NCBI RefSeq assembly: GCF_001885075.1
Contig: NZ_MODU01000004.1
Span: 248,001 to 312,000 of the forward strand
Source of the DNA: Alteromonas sp. V450
GTDB lineage: Bacteria > Pseudomonadota > Gammaproteobacteria > Enterobacterales > Alteromonadaceae
Direction of reading: 5' to 3'
Length of the DNA: 64,000 bases
The first letter of the stretch is position 1, and the number at the start of each line of letters is the position of its first letter. A model generated the notes under the pieces. That model had not been told where the DNA came from, ran no database searches, and was given only the letters and a program-made list of their open reading frames with translations. Below, piece after piece: positions 8,500 to 17,202 of the stretch. A program made the position numbers and the translations under genes.

Positions 8500-9584
8500 T
8501 ATTTCGTCTCCCTATTTATTTGAGCTGCTTGGGCCGCTTGTATTGCATTAGCGGAATTCGGGTGCTGCGCGGACAAATTAATTCGTCTTTGTGTGAAGTA
8601 GCGAAATGTTGATAAAAGAACCGCGAACAATGCCCATAGTGCTGACAACAGTATCGCCGCACTAAGGGGATAGTAAAACAGTGCGCTTAATGGACGCATT
8701 TTACGCGTTTCACCTTCAATAGGCTCAAGGGCGTCAAGTTGTTGATAAATAGCCTGAAGTTCCTGGGCATTTCGAGCCCTAAAATATTGGCCGCCAGTGC
8801 TAGTCGCAATGTCGGTTAACATGCCTTCATCAAGTTCTTGCGATGGGTTTATTTGTCGGCTGCCGAAAAAGCTTTGGATCAGCATTTTATCTGCGCCTAC
8901 GCCAATAGTGTAAACCTTCACACCCTTGCTAATTGCCAACTCTTTAGCCTGCTCGGGTGTAATATTTCCTGCAGTATTTTGCCCATCGGTAAGAAGAATT
9001 AAAACGTTGTTAGACTCTTCCCGTTCGTCAAAGCGCTTAACCGCTAAACCTATCGCATCGCCTATGGCCGTTTGTTCGCCAACCAATCCAATGACAGCTT
9101 CACTGAGAAGTGTAGAAACCGTATCTCTGTCATAGGTGAGCGGCGCTTGAACGTAGGCGGTATCGGCAAATAAGATAAGGCCAATTCTGTCGCCTACGCG
9201 ACGTTGAATAAAGTCATAAACCACCGACTTCGTCATGGTTAAACGGTTAACTTGTCGGCCGTTTAGCTGCATGTCATCTATCTTCATACTGCCCGATAAG
9301 TCTACCGCTAACATCATTTCCCGACCTTCGTTCGGTATACTAACAGGCTCTCCTAACCATTGAGGGCGCGCGGCAGCCGTTACGAGCAGCAGCCATATCA
9401 AGCTACTTATCACTAGCGGAATTTTGGTTTGTTTCAACTGGGTTTGCTCTGACACATCGCCAGGTCGCAAACTTGGAACCCGCAATGCAGCCATGGGCAT
9501 GTCTTGTGCTTTTTTAGAAAGCAGGCGTACGATAATAGGCAAGGGCAGTACAAAAAAGACCCACCACCAAGCAAAGTTAAGCAT
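8499..9584 (-). CDS. batA: BatA-like VWA-domain membrane protein
   Basis: About 361 residues from the ATG at 9584 (MLNFAWWWVFFVLPLPIIVR), which has AAGGAG 7 nt upstream; an upstream in-frame start at 9623 lacks one. Helix 1 is at the N-terminus and helix 2 near residues 55-70. A VWA domain follows with an intact metal site (LAVDLSGSMKIDDM, then TDGQNTAGN), and another helix lies near the C-terminus (PLSAAILLSALWALFAVLL). The VWA domain should sit in the periplasm and bind partners through a divalent metal. The start overlaps the end of the DUF4381 gene by 8 bp and the end overlaps batB by one base, so it is within a compact operon. Confidence 0.88.
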   Translation of the reverse strand: MLNFAWWWVFFVLPLPIIVRLLSKKAQDMPMAALRVPSLRPGDVSEQTQLKQTKIPLVISSLIWLLLVTAAARPQWLGEPVSIPNEGREMMLAVDLSGSMKIDDMQLNGRQVNRLTMTKSVVYDFIQRRVGDRIGLILFADTAYVQAPLTYDRDTVSTLLSEAVIGLVGEQTAIGDAIGLAVKRFDEREESNNVLILLTDGQNTAGNITPEQAKELAISKGVKVYTIGVGADKMLIQSFFGSRQINPSQELDEGMLTDIATSTGGQYFRARNAQELQAIYQQLDALEPIEGETRKMRPLSALFYYPLSAAILLSALWALFAVLLSTFRYFTQRRINLSAQHPNSANAIQAAQAAQINRETK

Positions 9585-10239
9585 GATGCGGCTCCTTGGC
9601 TTGTTTATCATGAGAGCTGCCATTGTTTAGACCGCCACCATTCACACCGCCTTTAGCCCCCTTGTTTTTTGGCAGTTTGGCTTTTGAAAGCCACTTTTTT
9701 ACCGCCCCTTTGCAGGTTTCAAAATCATTTGGGTTGGGGGTGGCTTGATAAACAGTGCTTACTAACAAACCTAAATCACTTTCAAGTTTGCTATCACTAC
9801 TTTTCAATGCAGAGGTTAAGAACGCTTGCCACTGTTTACCGTATAACCCTGCTACCTGCTGAGTTGGGTAATAGCTCATAGCCGTGCGTTTTAGAATTGA
9901 GTTTAACGCCACCGGCCAATTACCTTGTTGTGCTGAAACCGATTCAAGTAAGGCTAGAGCTTGCTTACGCGCCTTGTTATGACGTAGGTGAGCAGTGATC
10001 GCTTTATACAGGCAAAATAGAGCAAGTAAGACTACTGCGATAGCGACCCACCATCCCCAATCTAATGGCCAAATGTTGACCTCTGTAGGTACGTGTATGT
10101 CGCGCAGTTGAGCAAGTGGGTCTTGCTGCTGAGGGGGCACTGGCATTTGGTTTGCCGGTGGCATCGATTGAGCAGCTGATTTTGTGTAACTAGATAGAAA
10201 GTTTGATAAAAAATGGGTTGAAAGAATACTGCTATACAT
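9577..10239 (-). CDS. DUF4381 family membrane protein of the MoxR/Bat cluster
   Basis: 220 residues. After a short N-terminal region rich in Pro and Gln comes DPLAQLRDIHVPTEVNIWPL, the hallmark of DUF4381. One membrane helix follows (WGWWVAIAVVLLALFCLY, about 60-78), then a cytoplasmic helical domain and a Gly/Asn/Lys-rich tail. The start may be later (MPPANQMPVPP, residue 26), as most relatives begin there. Its ATG overlaps the stop of the DUF58 gene by one base (TAATG). Function unknown; constant association with MoxR, DUF58 and VWA genes suggests a structural part of that complex. Confidence 0.8.
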   Translation of the reverse strand: MYSSILSTHFLSNFLSSYTKSAAQSMPPANQMPVPPQQQDPLAQLRDIHVPTEVNIWPLDWGWWVAIAVVLLALFCLYKAITAHLRHNKARKQALALLESVSAQQGNWPVALNSILKRTAMSYYPTQQVAGLYGKQWQAFLTSALKSSDSKLESDLGLLVSTVYQATPNPNDFETCKGAVKKWLSKAKLPKNKGAKGGVNGGGLNNGSSHDKQAKEPHHA

Positions 10240-11213
10240 TAATAAAGCTCCAACCGTTGTTCTTGCTGCATACTCTGAAGCTGTTCATCTAAAGGAAGGC
10301 CCGCTGAAACGCTGAATCGAGCGATATTGCTTTTGCGCAAGGTGTTGTTTATCGCGCTGTTGTGTTCGCTGCGCCACTTTTGATACTGCTGTTGCTCGGT
10401 ATTGTCGCCTAACACCCAGCGTTGTTGGTTTTGTCCATCAGACACGCTGACGGTTTGTAATGAAGTGGTTTGTGGCAAGGCGTGTTCTATCGGGTCGTTA
10501 ATTACGATGGCCCTCACTTCACAGTGTCGTGTTAGGTGACTTAAATGCTGAATAGCTTGGGTACTTAAATGCTGAAAGTCTGACACGAGATAAACCAGGC
10601 TCCCCGGCCTTGCTAATCGTCTTGCCCTAGCGCACGCATCGGCAAAAGCTTGTTCGTCTTTGACTTTGTCCGGCTTAGACTGCGCGCTCTGTTCGTGCAA
10701 TGCCATAAGTTCATGACACACGTGCAGCACGGCTTTTTTTCGGGTAAGCGGTTTAATTTCTTTGTGCTGTTGCTGGTTAAATACCAGTGCGCCAACCTTG
10801 TCACCACGAGCGGCAGCAGACCAGCTAATCAATGAAGATACGTGCGCGGCTTGTACTGCTTTAGTAAGCAGTTGCGTGCCAAATGCCATTGAGGGTAGGT
10901 AGTCACAGAATAGAAAAACCGGGCGCTCTCGCTCTTCCCGATACACTTTAGTGTGAGTTTTACCCGTGCGCGCAGTAACGCGCCAATCGATAGCGCGAAT
11001 ATCATCACCAGGCTGATAATGACGGGCCTCATCAAACTCCATGCCCCGGCCTTTGTGCTTAGTGAGATAACTCCCTGCAAGTTTAGCTTGTGGCATACGT
11101 TTCGGCGCTAGGCTAAAAAGCTTAGCTAACTGCTGATAGCGAAGTAGCTCCGCGGTAGACAGTGACACCCCGTTACTTTGCAGCTTGTCTAGTTGCGCTT
11201 GTACATTCACCAT
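10239..11213 (-). CDS. DUF58 domain protein of the MoxR cluster
   Basis: 324 residues. The DUF58 core is clear at about 55-110: GRGMEFDEARHYQPGDDIRA, then IDWRVTARTGKTHTKVYRE and RPVFLFCDYLPSMAFG. DUF58 proteins carry a VWA-like fold and are nearly always encoded next to a MoxR AAA+ ATPase; they are thought to be its substrate or adaptor. No signal peptide or membrane helix, so cytoplasmic. It starts 3 bp after moxR ends, so it is co-transcribed and probably coupled. Confidence 0.88.
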   Translation of the reverse strand: MVNVQAQLDKLQSNGVSLSTAELLRYQQLAKLFSLAPKRMPQAKLAGSYLTKHKGRGMEFDEARHYQPGDDIRAIDWRVTARTGKTHTKVYREERERPVFLFCDYLPSMAFGTQLLTKAVQAAHVSSLISWSAAARGDKVGALVFNQQQHKEIKPLTRKKAVLHVCHELMALHEQSAQSKPDKVKDEQAFADACARARRLARPGSLVYLVSDFQHLSTQAIQHLSHLTRHCEVRAIVINDPIEHALPQTTSLQTVSVSDGQNQQRWVLGDNTEQQQYQKWRSEHNSAINNTLRKSNIARFSVSAGLPLDEQLQSMQQEQRLELY

Positions 11214-11216
11214 AAC

Positions 11217-12173
11217 TTAAGGAACTGCGACAGTTGCAACTATTTTGTCAAGTACGTCGTTAATCGTTACGCCTTCAGCTTCGGCTTGATATGACAGAAT
11301 AATGCGATGGCGAAGTACGTTGTGCACCACAGCTTGTATATCATCTGGGCCTACAAAATCTCTGCCGCTAAGCCATGCGTGAGCGCGAGCACAGCGATCT
11401 AAGCTGATGGTTGCACGTGGGCTTGTTCCCATTGCTATCCATTGGCCTAATTCTGCGTCAAAATTTGCAGGCTGTCGTGTAGCCATAATTAGCTGAACTA
11501 AATACTGTTCTAACTCAGGCGCCATATACAAAGACAACGCTTCTTTACGCGATGTGAAAATATCGTCTTGTGTGAGCGTAGGTGGCGTAACAGGTGGTTC
11601 TGAAAGCGCTTCACCTCGGGTCAAACGCAATATTTCTAGCTCTGTCTCGGCACCGGGGTAGTCGATATCCACGTGCATTAAGAACCGGTCTAGCTGTGCT
11701 TCAGGGAGTGGATAAGTTCCTTCTTGCTCTAGCGGGTTTTGCGTTGCCATTACTAAAAATAGCGGAGGAAGAGGGTAGGTTTTACTGCCCACCGTAATTT
11801 GACGTTCTGCCATGGCTTCAAGCAGGGCTGACTGTACTTTCGCAGGTGCACGGTTGATTTCGTCGGCTAGCACTAAGTTGTGAAAAAGCGGCCCTTTCTG
11901 AAAAACAAACTCACCGGTCTCGGGACGGTATATGTCTGTTCCGGTTAAATCGGCAGGCAAAAGGTCTGGGGTAAATTGCACGCGATGGAAGTCTCCGTCA
12001 ATACCGTTAGCAAGTGCATTGATTGCGCGTGTTTTTGCAAGCCCTGGAGGACCTTCTACCAGAAGGTGTCCGTCAGCCAAAAGCGCGATAAGAAGGCTTT
12101 TGGTTAACGCATGTTGTCCAATAATTTGCTGATCTAAATAAGCATGTAACTGCTGAAATTGCGCTGCTGCCAT
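11217..12173 (-). CDS. moxR: MoxR-family AAA+ ATPase
   Basis: 318 residues, the usual length. Walker A is VEGPPGLAKTRAIN (about residues 38-51), Walker B is LVLADEINRAPAKVQSALLE (about 100-119), sensor 1 is LVMATQNPLEQEGTYPLPEA, and the C-terminal lid contains SPRATISLDRCARAHAWLSG. This is the MoxR subgroup, chaperone-like ATPases that act with VWA proteins to mature or insert metal or cofactor into client proteins or complexes. It is the first gene of the operon and so lies nearest its promoter in the 12174-12602 gap. The client in this organism is unknown. Confidence 0.92.
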   Translation of the reverse strand: MAAAQFQQLHAYLDQQIIGQHALTKSLLIALLADGHLLVEGPPGLAKTRAINALANGIDGDFHRVQFTPDLLPADLTGTDIYRPETGEFVFQKGPLFHNLVLADEINRAPAKVQSALLEAMAERQITVGSKTYPLPPLFLVMATQNPLEQEGTYPLPEAQLDRFLMHVDIDYPGAETELEILRLTRGEALSEPPVTPPTLTQDDIFTSRKEALSLYMAPELEQYLVQLIMATRQPANFDAELGQWIAMGTSPRATISLDRCARAHAWLSGRDFVGPDDIQAVVHNVLRHRIILSYQAEAEGVTINDVLDKIVATVAVP

Positions 12174-12602
12174 ATTGCAAAATTTCCGTTTGTGTTCTCG
12201 TTATCAGGAAGTGTCATTAAAACGAATGCGCCTATGAATTCTTAAAAAAGTGATCGCTTAGCTAAAAAGTGAACTACTCATCAATACAAATAGCGACTAC
12301 CCGTCACAATGACACAAAACAGACTTTCATTTCCATATAAGGTTCATTCTATCTTTCTTCAAGTCGTCAAACAGCAATAAAAATAAGATATGTGATGGGG
12401 CACTCATCGTGGTGGCGTTAATTCGGTACGGAGTGAAGACGCGAATTCAAGGAGAAAGGCAAACTTTAGTTTCATTTATATTGCCCTTAATCCTGCATTA
12501 TTTGCTATTTTGTTCATTGTTTGTAAAAATCGGGTTTATTACAGGTCAGACCACTTCGTGAGGTAAGCTCAAACAGAGGGTGGTCATTAATTTAGGTGCA
12601 TT
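12174..12602. promoter_or_regulatory. Divergent control region between moxR and fadI
   Basis: A 429-bp AT-rich gap separating the minus-strand MoxR/Bat operon from plus-strand fadIJ. It must hold both promoters. The only site I can identify with confidence is the FadR operator at 12540-12556. No open frame in it looks coding. Confidence 0.6.
12540..12556. promoter_or_regulatory. FadR operator upstream of fadI
   Basis: TACAGGTCAGACCACTT contains the symmetric core GGTC-N-GACC of the gammaproteobacterial FadR operator (E. coli type: ACTGGTCnGACCAGT or its reverse complement). It lies 46 bp before the fadI start codon, where bound FadR would repress transcription until long-chain acyl-CoA releases it. 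The fatty-acid degradation genes behind it make the assignment natural. Confidence 0.8.
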
Positions 12603-13913
12603 ATGGCAACAAAACAATCAGTTACTACCCGAGAGGGTGATCGCATCGCCATTGTCGCGGGGTTGCGTACTCCGTTTGCGAAGATGGCTACATATTTCCA
12701 CGGTGTTCCGGCTGTTGATCTAGGTAAAATGGTCGTAAACGAACTTCTCGTTCGCCATGGTGTTCAAAAAGAGTGGGTTGATCAAGTTGTCTACGGTCAG
12801 GTAGTGCAAATGCCTGAAGCGCCAAACATTGCGCGCGAGATTGTGCTTGGTACAGGCATGAATATCCATACCGACGCTTACAGCGTATCTCGTGCATGTG
12901 CTACAAGCTTTCAGTCAGCGGTAAATATCGCTGAAAGCATGATGGCAGGTACGGTACAGGTGGGTATCGCTGGTGGTGCAGATTCAACGTCAGTGTCACC
13001 TATCGGTGTATCGAAGAACCTTGCGCGCGCGCTGGTAGATTTACAGAAAACCAAAACGTTGGGTCAAAAGCTAAACATCTTCAAGCGTTTAAGCCTAAAA
13101 GACTTAGCGCCAGTACCTCCTGCAGTCGCTGAGTACTCTACAGGTTTGTCGATGGGGCAAACAGCAGAGCAGATGGCAAAAACACATCAAATTTCTCGCG
13201 AAGAGCAAGACAAGCTTGCACATCGCTCGCACAGCCTGGCCGCTGAAAGCTGGGAAGCAGGTAAGCTGTCTAGTGAAGTGATGACTGCTTACGCAGAACC
13301 GTACAAAGGAGCGCTTGAGCGCGATAACAACGTACGCTTCGATTCTAAGCTTGAAGGCTACGCGAAACTTCGCCCAGTATTTGATAAAAAATACGGCTCG
13401 GTAACAGCGGCAAACGCCACACCGCTTACCGACGGCGCTTCTGCCGTGCTGATGATGACAGAAAGCCGAGCGAAAGAACTAGGCTATACGCCGCTGGGTT
13501 ACATCAAGAGCTACGCGTTCTCGGCAATCGACGTGTGGGAAGACATGCTAATGGGGCCGTCGTATGCGACACCTATTGCGCTAGACCGCGCAGGCATGAC
13601 GTTAACTGACTTAACGCTAATTGAAATGCACGAAGCGTTTGCAGCGCAAACCTTGGCAAACGTTAAGATGTTCGCAAGTGACAAGTTCGCTAAAGAGAAA
13701 CTTGGCCGCGACAAAGCGACGGGCGAAATTGACATGGACAAGTTCAACGTAATGGGTAGTTCAATTGCCTATGGTCACCCGTTTGCTGCAACGGGTACTC
13801 GCATGATCACGCAAATGCTTAACGAACTAAATCGTCGTGGCGGTGGTACAGGCTTATTGACAGCATGTGCTGCGGGTGGTCTTGGTGCCGCAATGATTGT
13901 GGAGACAGAATAA
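12603..13913 (+). CDS. fadI: 3-ketoacyl-CoA thiolase FadI
   Basis: 436 residues, the FadI length. It carries the thiolase active sites: nucleophilic Cys in [13 protein letters not shown], His in [12 protein letters not shown], the [17 protein letters not shown] loop, and the second Cys in [17 protein letters not shown]. It catalyses the last, thiolytic step of fatty acid beta-oxidation, giving acetyl-CoA and a shortened acyl-CoA, in complex with FadJ. The ATG has only a weak upstream ribosome site (TTTAGG). It forms an operon with fadJ (1 bp between stop and start) and is probably repressed by FadR. Confidence 0.95.
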   Translation: MATKQSVTTREGDRIAIVAGLRTPFAKMATYFHGVPAVDLGKMVVNELLVRHGVQKEWVDQVVYGQVVQMPEAPNIAREIVLGTGMNIHTDAYSVSRACATSFQSAVNIAESMMAGTVQVGIAGGADSTSVSPIGVSKNLARALVDLQKTKTLGQKLNIFKRLSLKDLAPVPPAVAEYSTGLSMGQTAEQMAKTHQISREEQDKLAHRSHSLAAESWEAGKLSSEVMTAYAEPYKGALERDNNVRFDSKLEGYAKLRPVFDKKYGSVTAANATPLTDGASAVLMMTESRAKELGYTPLGYIKSYAFSAIDVWEDMLMGPSYATPIALDRAGMTLTDLTLIEMHEAFAAQTLANVKMFASDKFAKEKLGRDKATGEIDMDKFNVMGSSIAYGHPFAATGTRMITQMLNELNRRGGGTGLLTACAAGGLGAAMIVETE

Positions 13914-13914
13914 T

Positions 13915-16074
13915 ATGAGTCAGGAACAAGAAATGACAAATGAAGTTCAGCCAACATCAGGCGCATTTACATTAACCAAGCAAGACAATGGTGTTGCTAT
14001 TCTTAGCATGGACGTACCTGGCGAGAGCATGAATACGCTTAAAGCTGAGTTTGGCGATGAAATTTCTGCCATGCTTGACGATATAGAGCGCGACAGCAGC
14101 ATCAAAGGTGTAGTACTCACAAGCGGCAAGCCAAGCTCATTTGTAGCGGGTGCCGATATCACCATGCTAGCAGCTTGCAAAACCGCTGAAGACGCCACAA
14201 CTATCGCCGCTGGCGGCCAAGCTATTTTCGATAGAATTGAAAACATGAAGGCGACCTTTGTTGCGGCTATCCATGGCCCAGCGTTAGGCGGTGGTTTAGA
14301 GCTTGCGCTTGCATGTCACTATCGCGTATGTACCGATTCACCTAGTACTCAGGTAGGTCTACCGGAAGTGCAGCTTGGCTTGTTGCCGGGCAGCGGTGGT
14401 ACACAGCGCCTTCCTCGCTTAATTGGTGTTCAGCAAGCGATGAAGATGATGCTTACTGGTTCACCTGCACGCGCTAAACAAGCTAAAAAGTACGGCATTG
14501 TTGATGAAGTGGTGCCACACAGCGTGCTTTTGAAGGTTGCTGAACAGTTTGCGCTTAAACGCAAACCAGAACGTGAAGCGCCGCAAAAGAGCGTTATGGA
14601 CAAAGTGTTAGAGAAAACCGGCCCAGGCCGAAACATGATGTTCAAAAAAGCGCGGGAAGCGACGTTTGCAAAAACCAAAGGTAATTATCCAGCGCCAGGT
14701 TACATTATTGATGTTATTGAAACGGGCATGAACGAAGGGATGAAAGCGGGGCTTAAAGCCGAAGCTGAAGCCTTTGGTAAGCTAGTGATGACGCCGGAAT
14801 CTTTCCAGTTACGTCAGATTTTCTTCGCTACCACAGAAATGAAGAAAGAAAACGGCGTTGAAGGTGTGAAACCTGAAAAAATGAAGAAAGTAGGTGTACT
14901 TGGTGGCGGTTTAATGGGCGGTGGTATTGCCTATGTAACGTCGACCAAAGCAGGTGTACCCGTACGTATTAAAGACGTGCGTGCTGAAGGCATCGCCAAC
15001 GCGATGAAATATAGCTATGACATCTTAAACAAAAAAGTGAAGAAGCGTTTCATGCGTAACAGCGAAATGCAGAAGCAGTTAGCGCTTCTTACCGGTACGC
15101 TTGATTACAGCGGTTACCAGGATGCTGATATCGTGGTTGAGGCGGTTTTCGAAGATTTAGATCTTAAGCAAAAAATGGTGGCGGATATTGAAGAAAACTG
15201 CAAAGAAAGCACGATTTTCGCGTCTAACACCTCGTCTATTCCTATTACGCAAATTGCAGCTAAAGCAGCACGTCCTGAAAACGTGATTGGTCTGCATTAT
15301 TTCTCGCCAGTAGACAAAATGCCTTTGGCCGAAGTTATTGCTCACGACAAAACGTCTGATCAAGTCATCTCATCAACGGTAGAGTTTGCTAAGAAGCAAG
15401 GCAAAACGCCGGTTGTTGTTAAAGACGGTGCGGGTTTCTATGTAAACCGTATTTTAGCGCCTTACATGAATGAAGCAGCAAACCTTATTCTTGACGGTGA
15501 GCCTATCGAGCATATCGACAAGTCACTGGTTAAGTTTGGCTTCCCTGTAGGCCCAGTGAAACTGCTTGATGAAGTGGGTATTGATGTTGGCACTAAGATC
15601 ATCCCATTCCTTGTAGAGGCGTTCGGCGAGCGCTTCACTGCGCCTAGTGCTTTCGATAAAGTGCTTGCAGACGGCAGAAAAGGTAAAAAGAACCAGAAAG
15701 GGTTTTATTCTTACGAAGGCAAAAAGCCAGGTAAAGAAGTGGACGAGTCAATCTACGAACTACTGGGTCTTTCACCTTCTGCCAAACTAAGCGAAAAGGA
15801 AGTAGCGGAACGCTGTGTATTAATGATGCTTAACGAAGCGGCACGCTGTTTAGATGAAGGCGTTATTCGCAATGCACGCGACGGCGACATTGGCGCTATC
15901 TTCGGTATTGGCTTCCCTCCATTCTTAGGCGGTCCATTCCGCTATATGGATACGCTAGGAATTAAACATCTTGTTGCTCGTTTAAATCATTATGCTACTG
16001 CTGTAGGTGATAAATTCGCACCTGCGGACGTGTTAGTAAACATGGCTGAAAACGATCAAAAGTTTTATAATTAA
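13915..16074 (+). CDS. fadJ: Fatty acid oxidation complex alpha subunit FadJ
   Basis: About 719 residues. The enoyl-CoA hydratase domain (about 1-190) has the oxyanion and catalytic glutamates in GPALGGGLELALACHYR and LPEVQLGLLPGSGGTQRLP. The 3-hydroxyacyl-CoA dehydrogenase domain follows with the NAD-binding loop GVLGGGLMGGGIAYVTSTKAG (around 325-345), HYFSPVDKMPLAEV and two C-terminal dehydrogenase segments. It performs hydration and NAD-dependent dehydrogenation in beta-oxidation with FadI. I start at the ATG at 13915, just after the fadI stop. An ATG at 13933 with AGGA 8 nt upstream is an equally good start. A strong terminator follows. Confidence 0.94.
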   Translation: MSQEQEMTNEVQPTSGAFTLTKQDNGVAILSMDVPGESMNTLKAEFGDEISAMLDDIERDSSIKGVVLTSGKPSSFVAGADITMLAACKTAEDATTIAAGGQAIFDRIENMKATFVAAIHGPALGGGLELALACHYRVCTDSPSTQVGLPEVQLGLLPGSGGTQRLPRLIGVQQAMKMMLTGSPARAKQAKKYGIVDEVVPHSVLLKVAEQFALKRKPEREAPQKSVMDKVLEKTGPGRNMMFKKAREATFAKTKGNYPAPGYIIDVIETGMNEGMKAGLKAEAEAFGKLVMTPESFQLRQIFFATTEMKKENGVEGVKPEKMKKVGVLGGGLMGGGIAYVTSTKAGVPVRIKDVRAEGIANAMKYSYDILNKKVKKRFMRNSEMQKQLALLTGTLDYSGYQDADIVVEAVFEDLDLKQKMVADIEENCKESTIFASNTSSIPITQIAAKAARPENVIGLHYFSPVDKMPLAEVIAHDKTSDQVISSTVEFAKKQGKTPVVVKDGAGFYVNRILAPYMNEAANLILDGEPIEHIDKSLVKFGFPVGPVKLLDEVGIDVGTKIIPFLVEAFGERFTAPSAFDKVLADGRKGKKNQKGFYSYEGKKPGKEVDESIYELLGLSPSAKLSEKEVAERCVLMMLNEAARCLDEGVIRNARDGDIGAIFGIGFPPFLGGPFRYMDTLGIKHLVARLNHYATAVGDKFAPADVLVNMAENDQKFYN

Positions 16075-16090
16075 GTTTATAAAGTGTTAA

Positions 16091-16117
16091 AAAACCGGGC
16101 TCTGCCCGGTTTTTTTA
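16091..16117 (+). terminator. Intrinsic terminator of fadIJ
   Basis: ACCGGGC-TCT-GCCCGGT followed by a T7 run, starting about 20 bp beyond the fadJ stop. Six A residues on the left arm side would let it also work on the other strand. Confidence 0.93.
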
Positions 16118-16282
16118 TATCTATTACGTATTTTTGCTGGTTTATTATTCTATTTTGGGTAGAATTCGCGGCGTTTTGAGAAGTTGTTGTGTCAAATATT
16201 TGGCATATTTATTAAACACTTTCTGTGTATTTATTGTACTTTCGAGTGTTTGGTTTACATTCAACAAATAGCAGGGGAACGA

Positions 16283-16480
16283 ATGTTATCACTGATGCTT
16301 TTAAGCGTGTTTTCATCACTTTATTTTTATGTGGAGTCGTTTAAGTGGGGAATGAATGCAAAGAAGTGGGCGATAGCAGGCTTTGTTCTTGGTCCAATTT
16401 TGTTGCCCATGTTCTCAATATCACGTCACATCCACTGGCGCAATGCGGTGGGGTTTAACAACCTTTATTTCACGGCGTAG
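16283..16480 (+). CDS. Small two-helix membrane protein of unknown function
   Basis: 65 residues from the ATG at 16283 (MLSLMLLSVFSSLYFYVE), which has AGGGGA about 5 nt upstream; an open frame extends further 5' to 16184 but without a ribosome site and with unlikely composition. Two hydrophobic segments (about 1-17 and 28-42, WAIAGFVLGPILLPMFSIS) are joined by a short KWGMNAKKW turn. I do not recognise a family. It stands alone between the fadIJ terminator and a converging small gene. Confidence 0.6.
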   Translation: MLSLMLLSVFSSLYFYVESFKWGMNAKKWAIAGFVLGPILLPMFSISRHIHWRNAVGFNNLYFTA

Positions 16481-16507
16481 TGAGGACAGGTAGTTAGCGA
16501 AACAGGC

Positions 16508-16532
16508 AAAAAAAAAGAGAGCAATGCTCTCT
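16508..16532 (-). terminator. Intrinsic terminator of the small exported protein gene
   Basis: AGAGAGC-AAT-GCTCTCT (16516-16532) with nine A residues to its left on the plus strand, which is a hairpin plus T9 on the minus strand. It lies 24 bp beyond the stop codon of the gene at 16556-16726. Confidence 0.88.
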
Positions 16533-16555
16533 CTTTGGAAACTGTTTAGCGCTTA

Positions 16556-16726
16556 TTAAAAGCCCCACATACCGAAACCGTTATTACCTGATTTAGGCTT
16601 TTCTACGTTAGTTTCAGTCGCTACTTCTTTTTTAGTTTCAGGAGCTTGTTTTGCGCCTTCTTGAGCGTCTGCAACAACTGGAGTGGCTGTAGATAGTACT
16701 AGTGCAACTGCGTACTCTTTTAACAT
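16556..16726 (-). CDS. Small secreted or periplasmic protein, hypothetical
   Basis: 56 residues from the ATG at 16726 with AGAGGAAA 6 nt upstream. The N-terminus (MLKEYAVALVLSTATPVVAD) looks like a signal peptide with a cleavage site after VVA or VVADA. The mature part is short, polar and Lys/Glu/Thr-rich (KKEVATETNVEKPKSG) and ends in the aromatic NNGFGMWGF. Its own terminator and ribosome site argue that it is a real gene. No family recognised. The final GFGMWGF could be a small metal-, peptide- or membrane-binding tail; that is speculation. Confidence 0.6.
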   Translation of the reverse strand: MLKEYAVALVLSTATPVVADAQEGAKQAPETKKEVATETNVEKPKSGNNGFGMWGF

Positions 16727-16869
16727 TTTAATTTCCTCTGATATTTTTAAACGAACAAACAAAACCGATCGATTAATTATTTGGTAAATCGGCATAGAGG
16801 TTATAGCGAGATGTGTGCCAAATATGAAAAATCTATAAAAAACAGTGGCTTATGATTTGTTGAAAGCTA

Positions 16870-16965
16870 GTGCGCTAAAAAAATGACACTTAAGTCTAAT
16901 AAACCTTAGTAGTAAGGGAATGAGATTGCCGCTAAGAGGTAAAAAGTGTCAAAATTAGCACGCTA
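16870..16965. repeat. Nested inverted repeat in an intergenic gap
   Basis: Outer arms TGACACTT (16884-16891) and AAGTGTCA (16944-16951), flanked by looser TAGTGCGCTA and TAGCACGCTA, enclose a small hairpin CCTTA-GTAG-TAAGG (16904-16917). It lies in the 16727-17033 gap upstream of a small minus-strand gene. No T tract follows, so it is not a simple terminator. It may be an operator, a structured RNA or the relic of a small mobile element. Confidence 0.4.
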
Positions 16966-17033
16966 AACAGCAGGACTTAGCATTGCTTCATCATTACCCC
17001 AATTATTTATTTATCTAAAGTGTGTTAGCGATA

Positions 17034-17171
17034 GTGACGAGTAACAAGAAAATTGACGAAGAAATTTTCCAAGCAATCAAGATAAAGCGGGCTAGAACTC
17101 AATTTTTAATAATATGCGGATTGGTATTATGGTCGATTTTCTCAGCGCCACGTTTTGTGAAAAAGTATTAA
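17034..17171 (+). CDS. Possible 45-residue single-span membrane protein
   Basis: An open frame from a GTG at 17034 to TAA at 17171. It reads as a charged N-terminus (TSNKKIDEEIFQAIKIKRA), a hydrophobic span (FLIICGLVLWSIFSA) and a basic C-terminus (PRFVKKY). This charge and hydrophobicity pattern is what a small membrane protein shows. Against it: a GTG start, no clear ribosome site, and a location converging on the end of the large minus-strand gene. Kept as a low-confidence gene. Confidence 0.35.
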   Translation: MTSNKKIDEEIFQAIKIKRARTQFLIICGLVLWSIFSAPRFVKKY

Positions 17172-17202
17172 GCTGTAACTATCTCCATGAGCGCTGGCAG
17201 GC

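Noticed and set aside
16184..16282. Longer N-terminus of the small two-helix protein
   Set aside because: The added 33 residues are Cys/Phe-rich with no ribosome site, while the ATG at 16283 has AGGGGA in place.
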